Shown in pieces: positions 51,399 through 61,945 of a stretch of 64,000 nt of DNA. Both the position numbers and the translations under genes were made by a program. This DNA is from Sitta carolinensis (Eukaryota; Chordata; Aves; Passeriformes; Sittidae): positions 57,101,501-57,165,500 of the forward strand of contig JAVUNC010000004.1 in assembly GCA_032173965.1 (NCBI GenBank), given 5' to 3'. Position 1 is the stretch's first letter. Every line of letters starts with the position of its first letter. The notes beneath the pieces are model-generated. The model searched no databases and had not been told where the DNA came from. It was given only the letters and a program-made list of their open reading frames with translations.

Positions 51399-51652
51399 GC
51401 TTGGCCTCTCCCCACAGCAGGAGGGAAGATAATATGTGACAATGTATTGCTCTGGAATAAAATTATATGGACAAAAGCTTGTGTCAAGCCAGAAGAGCTA
51501 TGTATGAGAAGAAAGATGAAGATAGGAACCGATTGTGTGAGAGAAGTGCAGGGGAGAAGCAGGTGAGTGGCAGGGAACAGCTTGAGATGAAATGAAAAGA
51601 AGTGGAACAGAGTACAAGCAAGTGACATCAGATATATTAAAAATCTTGGCAT
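50801..51652 (-). other. Unrecognised 283-codon antisense open frame
   Basis: This is the longest open frame in the window, 283 residues from an ATG at 51652. The first 60 residues are hydrophobic and rich in Leu, Phe and Ser. The rest is Ser/Pro-rich with no known motif. It overlaps the + frame at 50619-51398 in a shifted register, so at most one of them is likely to be real, and probably neither is. Confidence 0.12.
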
Positions 51653-52062
51653 GGACTAGAAAGCATAAAATTAGGTGTGGCTGTGGGAAAAGAAGATACA
51701 AGTATTAGAAATAAATTTTAAATGTCCAGGGCTGCAGAAACAGTGGAAGATAATGCAATAACATTAAATAGAGCAAGCACTAGCACTCATTTGCTAGGAT
51801 AGATCAGTGCTATATTTATTTGAGTAACACAAATACACTTCAGGGTTGCTTAAAAGGATTATGTGGCCAGAGCATAGTGAGTGCAGGTTTCAATAGCTGA
51901 CAGTAAATAATTACAAGTAGGAGGGCTAGAGTTACTAATTACTGAAATTTCCTGACCTTGCTCATTATAAGATGCTCATTTTGGTTACTGGGCTGTATGG
52001 CTGAGCTATAATTTTTCATACCAGCTGTCCGCCCAGGCTGAATGTATCCGAAAAACAGCATG

Positions 52063-52098
52063 TCAAGACAACTGGGACATTTCAAGACAACTGGGACA
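52063..52098. repeat. 17-bp direct tandem duplication
   Basis: TCAAGACAACTGGGACA is repeated exactly with a 2-base spacer (period 19). It is a recent-looking local duplication in intergenic DNA, with no family recognised. Confidence 0.93.
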
Positions 52099-53195
52099 AG
52101 ACTGGGGATCATGAAGAAAATGGAAGTGGGGACAGACAATAGGAGTATTAAAGCATCCCCTGTGTGCCTAAGGAAGAAATCAAGAAGACAAAAGCGCAGC
52201 TGGAGCAAAGACTTGAGGCAGGCTTTTAAGGGTAACAAAGAAGGAATCCTGCAGGTATGGTAGCTGCTAAAAGAAATTCAGGGTAAATATGGATCTGCTA
52301 ACAGAGAGAGAAGACAGTCATTTTTGACACAGAAAAGGGTGAAGTGCTCAAGTACTTGAAAAATAGTTGCAAAGAATGCAGGACCCAAATTTCTCCCCAG
52401 TATATAAGGGGTGATACCCAAAGATTGCACCATGGGGTGCTTGGGTTGGAGCCAACGTAAAAGGAGATGTGTACTGCATAGTAAAGCTACCCAGAGGGAT
52501 TTTTAATGTTTTTGGGGCTGAGATACACAAGGTTATGACTGACTTGATGTGGCTTTGCTGATAGCCCTGCTGTGAACGGGGACTGGACTGCCTTCCAGCA
52601 TTTCCTTGGTTGCTCTGAGGCTGTGGTGGAGAGTGTTGTTATGACTGTGCTGGTAAAAGGTATGGTGGCTTTTTATTTGAGAAGATTTAGTGTCTCTCTA
52701 TTTTAGGTTTCAAAGGCAGAAGAGGTCAGGTTTTGGGTCATGGCAGAGGACCCAAAACTCTGTCCACAAAAGCATCCTTTACTTCTAAGTCTGTGGTGAC
52801 AACCTGAGGTTTTCCTCTTTGACTCTTACTCTGCTGTCAGGAAGCATGTGCCGTGGGCAAAATATCCCATCTTCCCTGGTGCTGCAGATGGTAACAGAAG
52901 CAAACCAGGTTTGGCTCTCAATTGTGCTTTTCTTCCAAGTGGCAGCAGTCAGCTGCATGTCTAAACTCTGGCAGGGTTTGCATGTATTTTTCCTCATTTG
53001 ACATCTGAATGTTTCTGACATATTTGGAGATCTGATAGGATGATGGTCTTGAAATACACTGGAGGAAGCCACTAATTCTTTCACTGGAGCAGGGATTAAA
53101 TTGTACCTCATGTAGAAAAATAAAGGTGAAACCAAAATAACTGCAAAGTAAAACCCAACAATTCTGTGTAGTAGATAAATGGAAGAGTCCTGTGG

Positions 53196-53227
<32 letters not shown>
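53196..53227. repeat. Poly(A) tract, 32 bases
   Basis: An uninterrupted A32 run. The 300 bases before it do not read as a recognisable processed gene copy or SINE, so it is listed only as a homopolymer. Confidence 0.95.
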
Positions 53228-53229
<2 letters not shown>

Positions 53230-53834
53230 TGTGGCATAGTAAAACCTGTGCTGTGCAGTAAACAAAAACAACTGACAGAAGAAATATCGTTTTTTCTCAG
53301 ATTTCAATTACCCATGTTTTGGCTGGAGCCTGGCAGTCAGGTTTAAGCAGGAAAGCAGTCTTGCACATCAGACACTTGTTTGCCCTGAAACCAGGAGAAC
53401 AGCATCTTGAGAAAAACAGCTCTGGTTACTTGTACCCCTTTTAACTTAGCAGGCCCTTGGCATGTGAGGAATTGGGTGTAGGCAAACACCCATGTACCTG
53501 TGTATCTTCTGTCTGTGGGGCAGAAGTGTTATCAGCATAGTTATAGGAATTCAGAGATGTGGTTTTGATGTAGTGGGTCAGAGAGACAGAGCCCAGCCAA
53601 ACAAGCTGAAGATCTGAATCTTAGCACAGGGAAGAGGATATTCACTTGCTGCCTCCTGGAATATCACTCTTGGCCAACCCACAGAAGGGAAAATCCTTAT
53701 GCAGATTTAAAGTCAGGAACCAGGGCAGAAGAAAGCGTGCAGTTCTTGGATTGGAGAAAAATTGCCAGAGAAGCTTGTGGGGTCTGTGCAGTTCAGCAGA
53801 TTTCTATGTGACCTGGAAAAGGGGTTGTCTGTCA

Positions 53835-54075
53835 GCTGCCAACATTTGCTGATGGCATTAAATTGTTCAAATTAGTAAGAAGCAGAACCAGCTGTGAAGA
53901 CATGTAGACGAACCTTGTAATAGTGGGTGACTGAGCAAAAAAAAAAAAAGATTGCACATGACATTCAGCATAAATGAATGTTCAGGGACGCATGTAAGAA
54001 CAAAACAGTTATGACTCCACATAAAAAATGATAGCCCTAATAAGAGCTGAAGGAGCAGGGAGCTATAAATAGGGA
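53835..54075 (+). mobile_element. Old CR1-like LINE reverse-transcriptase relic
   Basis: Conceptual translation from about 53844 gives FADGIKLFKLVRSRTSCEDM, then stop codons, then an HMTFSINECSGTHVRTKQL segment. This follows the order of the CR1-type reverse transcriptase after its catalytic aspartates: FADDTKLF, then a WQMKFNVDKCKVMH-like block. The second catalytic aspartate position is glycine and at least three in-frame stops are present. A run of 13 A interrupts the middle. It is an ancient dead fragment in the + direction. Its outer limits are uncertain. Confidence 0.72.
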
Positions 54076-54634
54076 ACTTCATCTGGGATTACAACAAACA
54101 CCTCACACACTGGTACTGATCAGTACTCTGTGATGGTTAAATAAAACCAACATAAGAAATGTTAGGAGTTAACATGTTAGGGAACAAAACAGAACATTCT
54201 AGTTTTGGTAAAATAGCACTTTGTGCTCTGCCTTCACTAGATTGGTTTCCCAGGCTTTTTCTTGGAGACCAGATGATGAGTGTTCACAGCCTTAGTGTCA
54301 TTCCCTTGTCTCAGAGAGAAAATGGTGAGGGTTAGTAAAGGAGAATTTTCTAATATGTCATTTAAATTTTGCTTTGATATCAAGGACTTGTTCCTCTGTC
54401 AAAAGAAGCAAATTTTGCAATGTTTGGAGGGACAACATGAGCCCTCCAACAACTGGTGTGGGGAGAACTCAATAGCCCCTATTCTAGTTCCTCTCACCCC
54501 AAAGGTTGCATGAAGGATTCCTGATAAATGCAGTAAGGACAATACAAGCAAAAACTGATACTGGAGTAAGGTTATAGCTCGGGATTATCTTAAAAAATAA
54601 GAATCTTCAATAAGATGCAGTAAAGACTTCTTGG

Positions 54635-54800
54635 AAGAATAGAGTTGAATATCATTAGTGGAAGGAATGCTTGGAGGTCATTTAATCTAACCAATTTCTA
54701 AAAACAGCATTAACCTCAACATCAAAATAGGTTGGCCACAGCCTCTTTGTGTTGCAGTGACTGTGTTGAGCAGTTTCAGTGCTCATCCATAGGCTAGTCC
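54635..54800 (-). mobile_element. Probable degraded CR1 3' end
   Basis: The string GTGGAAGGAATGCTTGGAGG with CATTTAATCTAACC resembles the complement of a CR1 terminus (GTTGGAAGGGACC…GGTCATCTAGTCCAACC), and a later AGGTTGGCCACAGCC resembles the GGTTGCCCAGGGCC block. Divergence is high, so this is tentative. Confidence 0.4.
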
Positions 54801-57193
54801 CAGTGTAATAACTCCTATGCAGATCACTGTGTCTTGGCCAGGCTTTTGGAGAAGTAAGGAATCTTGCAAGGTCAGGGTTTTTTTTCTTGTATCTATTCAC
54901 ATTATCTATTTTTCACTGGGGCTGTGATGTTGGCAGTTTATGCAGGATGATGACACAAAAGACAATTAAGTTGCCAGCCTGGACTGGGAGGGTTAATGGC
55001 AAATATGTGCTACAAGCAGAGCACTTCAGGTACTTGAGCCAGTCCTGAGGGAAGTGATTGGGTAAGACTGACCTGCAAGTGCACTGCACAGAGAAGGCTG
55101 AGGAAAATTACCAGCTTTTCAATGTCCATGAGAGGTAGTCCCTGTCCAGCTGTTGAGTGGCAAGAGGACACTGACTGTGTTTTCACTGGTTGCTCTGAGA
55201 GTACCTCCCCCAATACATAACCCCTGGGCCTTTCTGTCTCCCAGAGAAGCTGAGCAGTATGTGGGCTTTAGGTAAAACTTCTTACTGGGTTGGGAAAGCC
55301 AGCTCTTGCTCCCTATGGGTCATTTGTTTCCAGCCTCCCTTAAGGTTTTGTTGACCACTGCTTCCAAGGTAGGTTTGTATTGGGAGCGAGGGTCAGCGTG
55401 TGTGGGAATAGGAGGTGGTGTTCAAAGACAGTAGACAGTGATTGTAACTTAAATATTCTTCTGCCTACCTTCTGCATGGTTTGTTGAACAGGATGAAGAA
55501 GCACAAGTGAAATCAAGTACCCTGGTTGTGTCATGCCCCTCCCTTGTCCCCTAGCTCAGATGTGTTCCTGCAGCTTCTTGCTGGTGAGCTCTTGTGGTAA
55601 AATGAAGGCTGTGGTTGACCTGAGGCTGAGGGCTGTGGCAGGACAGTGTCCCAGCAGCTGGGCACAGGGGGCAGCCAGCTGCCTGCTGCTCCCCAGCTGT
55701 GTTCTCTGCTGGGGCCCAAACAAAGGCTCATGGGCTGGCTTTAATATATGCAAGCTTTCTGCCACCTGCTCACAGAATGACAAATTAATATGCTTATGAA
55801 CTGACTAAATTATTCTGGACACTAATTCCTGAAAAAAATGTTGATAAGAATGCTTTGAGAGAGGCTTTTTAATATCTTTTCCAAGTGACTAAAGGAATTC
55901 CAATTAGACCTTACATGTCATTTTCATTTCCCTTGTCTAATTCTGAAAAATGCTTCCATCTCTCCTGCTTTCATGTATCATCTGCTTTTCTTATTTGTCC
56001 ACCCATAATCCTGGTGAGTGACATGACAGCTATTTCCATGGCAAGAGCATTACAAATTCTAATAATATCTTCCACTGAAGTAGCACTTTTATCCCTGGCA
56101 GAGCTGTGCAAAATGAAGTTTTATATACATCATTTCATCACTTCATATGGTTTTCTAATCTCGCATTGTGCAGGTCCTGTTTACCACATTTCATGTAACT
56201 TGCTGGAAAAAACACCACGACACTCCTTTTTTACTTTGTGGTTTTAATCTAAAAAAAAGAATTGGCTTGGAGGTATGATGTATTTAGGTTTTGGATTGGA
56301 AACAAAACTATTCAGCATTTAAAAATTGTTGAGAAAATGTCCCTATGTGCTAAAATAGGTTTATTTTTTTTGTGTAACAAAAAGAAAAAAACCCATCCAA
56401 CCCCTCTGAATTTTAGCTAGACAGCTTTGCATTTGATTACTTCTATCCCATGCATCTTTACTCTGAAAAGTAAAAATGCATTTTTGTGCTGAAGATTTTA
56501 TACCAAATAATTGTTTCATCTGCCATCGAAACACAGCTACTTTTTGCAAGGGGGTGTGGCCAGTGCTGAGCGCTGAGCTGCAACACTGCGCAGTAGCTGC
56601 TGGGATGCTGTGAAGGGAACACAATGCCCAGGCATTAGGATAGAGAGGATTTGTGTAGGCTGAATGTTAATGACTCACACTGCAGTTTTTCCATGGCACT
56701 AGGCTCAACTTCTCTCAGGGTGGAGAGCAGTGACCAAGGGACCCTCCTGGCCAAGTGTCATGGTTTTATTTCAGCATAGCAGGGGGGGGAAGGTTGCTGC
56801 TGAACACTAGCACTGGTTTGTTGGATTTTTTGCAGTACCTGGGATTTCTTTATCCTTGCTAATTAAAAACATATCTGTGAAATGAATGAATAATGAAAAA
56901 TATATGATTACTTCGGGTGTTGGCTTAGGACAAAAATGGTGTTTCCTAGAATTCTCTAATAGTTCTACTATGTGACTGAATATGTGTTGTTTAAATTGGA
57001 TAAGTACTGCTGCAGCCTCCTCTCAAGAGGAGAGAGTAACTAGAGTTCATTTGTTGAAACTCTCCTCTGCTATGTTTGCTCCCACACATTACTGAGCTTA
57101 CCCTTGGCTGGTTTCTAATATAATTGCTGTTGATCAGGAATAATTTCACAGAAGGCAAAAGGCTGATGCTGCAAAATAGTGACAAAGAAAACT

Positions 57194-57234
57194 AAGTAAT
57201 GCACAAGGACTAAAAGTCTCCTTGTGCATTACTT
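57194..57234. repeat. Perfect 16-bp inverted repeat (hairpin)
   Basis: AAGTAATGCACAAGGA and its exact complement TCCTTGTGCATTACTT flank a 9-base spacer (CTAAAAGTC). Pairing stops abruptly outside the arms. There is no T run placed as a terminator and no longer stem, so it is too short for a typical microRNA precursor. Confidence 0.93.
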
Positions 57235-58804
57235 TATTAAATATGCTTGAGAACTAAGTATATAATTTGAGTCAGTAAAATATTCAGTGAGAGAAGAAAG
57301 TTTCTTAGCCCCATCAACTTGCCAGGGGTGGCTGTGCTATTTGTATTTTGCCCCTGGGGAACCTGTGAGCTCAGTCATGTTGAAATCAGAAGTACTTATG
57401 TATTTAGTCCATATTCAAGTTCATTTTTATTAATCCAAGGTTAAGTATGGATTGCCCTTTTACTCTGTGGCATTACATCACTTGAAGGAAAACTTTTACT
57501 TTTAGTTGTCCTATATTTTGCAATGTGTAGCCATGAGTATCCCATAAAGGGGGTATTTCACAAGCAATAGGTACATGCTTTTTGTTAAGACATGCACAAA
57601 AGACATCAGTGAATGATGTTTGAAACCACTGAAGTCTAAAGTGAATACTCCATGAAATTCTGGGGGAAATCACAGCGTGACCTGCCCATTGCTCTTGCCA
57701 GCCTTGGATCCAGGGTCAAAAGAAAAACACATGTGCAGTGGTTTAAAGGAAAGGGAATTACTCAATATATGAGAGCATGGCACAATGTACAGTGGTGCCA
57801 GAGAGTGTTCTTGGTCATGCAGAAGAATATTTTTGTACAAGGGAAAAATGTTGTATTTTCAAATTCACATTGTATTTGAAAGGGACCTGCAGACATGATA
57901 GCTGTGTGAAAAAGCAAAGTAAATTTGATTGCATGATCAGCAGCAAGATTGCCTTCTTTTGATCTTTTTGTGTAGGTGTTGAATGCCCCCAAAAGCAGAG
58001 AAGTTATCCTACCAAGCCCTTAATCAGTACACTGAAAGTTAGGGGTTTGAAGAACACCTAATTACAACATTAGCGATAGTTATTTTTGATATTTTGTTTG
58101 AGATCCCTTATTTTGTGCTTCAAATAACATACAATGCAAAAGTGCTACAAATCTAGCTTCAGAGAACTTGTGAATAATAACAAAAAATAGTAGATAACAT
58201 CCTTGATCTTAGGGATACAAAAACTTCTGGGAAGTGATGATCAGAACTGTGGTGTAAAATCCCAGATCATTCTAGGATTCACCTAGATTTTTGGGAACTT
58301 TTTGCCTGCCCTTCACTGCTGCCCTGCTTGGAAAAGCTGATTCTGCCATGAAGTGTACACTAGGGGCAACACAGAAGAAAGCATCAGGCCCAGAACCTCT
58401 GGCTGCTTTTGCTCTGCTACTTCTGTTTTCACTGCTATTATAGAACATTTTTTTTTAATAACAGTTGTGTCTAGAATCAAATTGATTATTTCTGCTCTGG
58501 AAGAAAGTGACTTTAATTCTTCTCATCCTTACTTTCCTTGGAGGAAGTACCATCTAATGTCTCCTTTAACTAATTGTGCCAAAGTATCTCTCTGTTTTCA
58601 GTCTGGAATCCCTTCCCTGCTGTTCCAGAGCAAATCTCACATTCCTAAGCAGTTCAGTTCAGTTGCCTAACCAACAGCCATCTAGTGCTGTTTAAGTGCC
58701 TTGCAGTATCCATAGATGTGACACAGAGTCTGTGCACAGTCCATTCCCTAGAGAGGAGTAGGAGGAGCAGGGTGTGGCAAACCTGGCACCTTGGGGGTGC
58801 TGGG

Positions 58805-58966
58805 GAGAAGTTATGGATGCCCCATCCCTGAAAATATCCAAAGCCAGGTTGGATGGGCCTCTGAGAAACCTGGTCTAGAGGAAGCTGTCCCTACCCTGGT
58901 GGGGGACTTGGAAATACATTATTTTTAAAGTCCCTTCCAACTCAAACCAATCTATGAATCTATGAT
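58805..58966 (+). mobile_element. CR1 LINE 3' end, sense orientation
   Basis: It carries a TATGGATGCCCCATCCCTG block, then AAGCCAGGTTGGATGGGCC, CCTGGTCTAGAGGAAG and TCCCTTCCAACTCAAACCAA. It ends with CTATGAATCTATGAT, the CR1 terminal repeat. The fragment is about 160 bases long. Confidence 0.9.
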
Positions 58967-61589
58967 ATTTAGACAGGAGAACTGGTCCCACCCTCTCCTG
59001 GTAGCATTCCTCTGCACCAGAGTCAAAATGAGGACCACATGGATGTATGAACCTTGGCCTTCTAGAGGGATGCTTCCTTGCAATTCCCATTGGCAAAGAG
59101 CCTTCATAGAGGAGGTGATGGGGCAGAAAAGTAGGATTAAAGTGTTTTAGGAAATAAGGACACTTCTGGGACAAGAGGGACATGTGCAGGCTATGCTGTG
59201 GTTAAATAAGGTCAGGCTGTGCCTCTGAAGAGGCTGGGAGGGAAATAAGCAGATTGGAATGAACAAGGAAATGAGGCTGCCTGTGGTCCCTCTTGGCCAG
59301 CAATGTTCAGTGACAGCAAGGGAAAAACAAACCCATGCTTTTACAGCAGCTCTTAATGTTTAAAAATGAGGATGGGAGAATGAGCATTCCTGGACTCAAA
59401 TGGAAACCCTGGCAGAGCAGTCATCCCAGGGACACGGTGGGAGGAGTAGGATCAGTGGGATATGGTGTTGCCAGGCTACCAATCTTACAGGAAAAGAAAG
59501 CAGGACATATTGGTGGGGGAGTGAGGTTGTATTTGAAGGATAATATGAAGTGTAATGGCATAAAAATGTTCCAAGGAAAAGAGGCACGCAGTGGAATCCC
59601 TAGTTAATGGTGGCATGGTGTGATTGTACTGACAAGACCCTGATTAAGGACTGATCATTATAAAAGGACTGGGCAATGTGAGGTGAGAGGAGCTGCACTT
59701 GCAAAACAGAGCAAAGGGTTGGGCTGTTCCTCTATGGTCTGGATTGATGCCGTGTCAGGGCAAGGTGTGGAGGTAAAAAAAATTGACATGCAGCATTTCC
59801 TGCTGCAAACAACTTGCAGGAGAAGATACTGATCTCTGTCTGGACTCATGTGGTTCATGAGACCTGCTTCAGGAGGTAGCTACCTCAACGTGATTAGATT
59901 TCAGGCAGAGCAAGCCAAGTGAATTCAGAACATGAATATTCAATTTCAAGACAGGGCTCTCTGTGGAAATAAGGCAATTTGTCTTAAAAGAAAATAAAAC
60001 AACCTTGAAAACACTAGTCTAGGAAGTGAGAAAATGGAGGCTTCTAAAAATTACAGTATTAGAAGTTGAGGTAAACTTTGCATTGCAATTAGAAAGAAAA
60101 CATAAATTCAGTAAAATCCCTATTAAGTCTTTTTAATAAAGAAGTTGAGGCTATCTCAAAAAGTCAATTGATATTAAAAAAAATGGGAAAATTGCCCAAA
60201 GGAAGAGAGTCCATAAATTATGACCAGCAAATAGGCAATTAGGAGAAAAGATAAAAAAAACCCCTAAAACTTGAAGAGAGCCTTGCTAATGATATTTGAG
60301 CTGTTAGTGACAGGTTCCTCAAATGCCTATGAATTGGGAAGCCGGTGTGGGATCAATGGGGCCACTTGCTGGTCAAAGGTGCTCTCAGCCCTCATATCCA
60401 AGAACATCACTGTATTTGCATGTCTTTGCTGCTGGGGAGATTCCTACACCCAATGATTTTTTTTTCACAGCAGGAAGGTCACAGGACCCAGGTGAAGTTT
60501 GACTAAGCAGGTAAATTAAGAGTCCTATATAAGTCCTAGGACTAGATGGTATCTAGCTTGGACTTCTGAAGGATCTCCAAGGTGATTCTACTGCTCTTCT
60601 GCCTGGTCACACATTGTTACAACTACCTGCTGTGGCAGCAGACTGCTGGATCTCCCTTGAATTTATTGCCTACCTCTGACATGGGGTTGGAGAGGATCAA
60701 GGGACGTACAGTGAGTCTGATTTCCACTCTTGGCCAGTTAGTGTTGGAAAAAAGAAGGTCACTGAAAATGTGGATGAACAGAGCTGGCTTGGAAAGTCTC
60801 TGTCACTGCAGTGAGAGCCTGCCTTGCTGCTCAGCTCAAGTTTTGTACATGCATCAAAGAACATGGATAAAGAAGTTCTAGTTGGCACACTGTAGCTTGG
60901 ATCTTTCACGTTCAGAATGCCAGCGTTGATGGACTGTTGCTCTAACCCAACAAGCTGTCTCTTGTGCTCTCAAACACAAGATTGAAACCCTTGTAAATCT
61001 TTGCAAACAGAATTAATTCTGTGATGCAAAGCACTGTGCAAAGTGAAGAGCCACTGTGGGCTGCTGCTAAGGCACGACAGTCTTTCTTCTCTTGGAGCCT
61101 ACCTGCTCATTATGCAGATAAATGTTTATTCTTCCTTTCTCTAATATTTTTCTGAGCACTGGACAGATGAAAAACTCTATCTGATCCCTGAGAACTTACA
61201 TCTAGTTGTCCCAGTCTGACAAATCACCAGATGTAATTTACTTGCTGTTAAGGATTGGCAGAGATGTCCCAGCAAAAATGGACTTACAGAATCCTTCAGA
61301 GCAGCATGTGTTGTTAATGGGGGTTTAATTACCAGGCATTTGCTGAAAACAAACATGACAGAACACAGATGGTTCATCCAATTTTTAGTGTACTGGTAGA
61401 GAGTTGTGATACCAGGTGGTAAAAGCAACTGGGAAGAAAAGTACTTAAAGATTTATTTCTTACTAGAAGGAAGAGTTGAAAAGTTTATATTAGAGAGCAA
61501 TTAATATGATGATAATCAAGAAATTATAGAGTCTCTTATCCTCTGGATGAGAAGAGGTGACAGAACAGTCAGGGTCCTGGACAACAAGA

Positions 61590-61769
61590 AAATTATAAGT
61601 GTGATACTGATAATTAAAAAAGGGGATGCAGGTGAGTTATTTTTAACCTGTCACTTCAGTTCTCTGATAAATTCTGAAACAAATAATTATGTGTTATTTT
61701 TAGGCACCCTTGAGATAACAAAATAAAGATTACTGTTATGTATTTGTCAAGAACAAAATGTTAAACCAG

Positions 61770-61818
<49 letters not shown>

Positions 61819-61945
61819 CTAAAATAACAACCCATTGGCAGGTAAGAAAGAATCAGCAGGAGCTGGCATTTGACACTCTTCCACATGTCCTTATAAGTAA
61901 ACTGCAGGAAAATGGTAAAAATGAAATTGTTGAGGTGTAGAATCA
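61590..61945 (+). mobile_element. Old CR1-like LINE relic split by a T47 tract
   Basis: The left part reads like the CR1 reverse-transcriptase segment with an IIKKGDAG motif, followed by a CHFSSLINSET block comparable to the PVSLTSVPGKIME region, and a TGTCAAGAACAAAATG stretch like the GFVKNKSC motif. To the right of a pure T47 run, the same frame reads ELAFDTLPHVLISKLQENG, which matches the CR1 motif KAFDTVPHxLLxxKLxxxG. Frame breaks occur in the left part. Orientation is +. It is a dead, old fragment and its left limit is uncertain. Confidence 0.7.
61772..61818. repeat. Poly(T) tract, 47 bases
   Basis: An uninterrupted run of 47 T lies inside a CR1 reverse-transcriptase relic. I found no obvious target-site duplication or retroposed body next to it, so slippage expansion of a shorter T run is the simplest reading. 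Its exact length is unreliable in any assembly. Confidence 0.95.

Larger units (their letters stand above)
48199..53195. other. Intergenic DNA, GC-richer part
   Basis: Base composition rises between about 48.2 and 51.4 kb, with more CpGs and longer chance frames on both strands (49388-49813 on -, 49437-49805 on +, and the pair at 50.6-51.65 kb). From 51.7 kb it returns to A/T-rich. No exon of IYD, the expected downstream neighbour in mammals, was recognised. Confidence 0.5.

Noticed and set aside
53100..53227. A32 tract as the tail of a processed pseudogene or SINE
   Set aside because: The preceding 300 bases show no recognisable coding sequence or RNA polymerase III box pair, and no target-site duplication was seen.
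56755..56800. TGTCATGGTTTTATTTCAGC as the start of an endogenous retrovirus LTR
   Set aside because: Only the first dozen bases suggest an avian LTR start. No second end, TATA/poly(A) layout or duplication could be paired with it.
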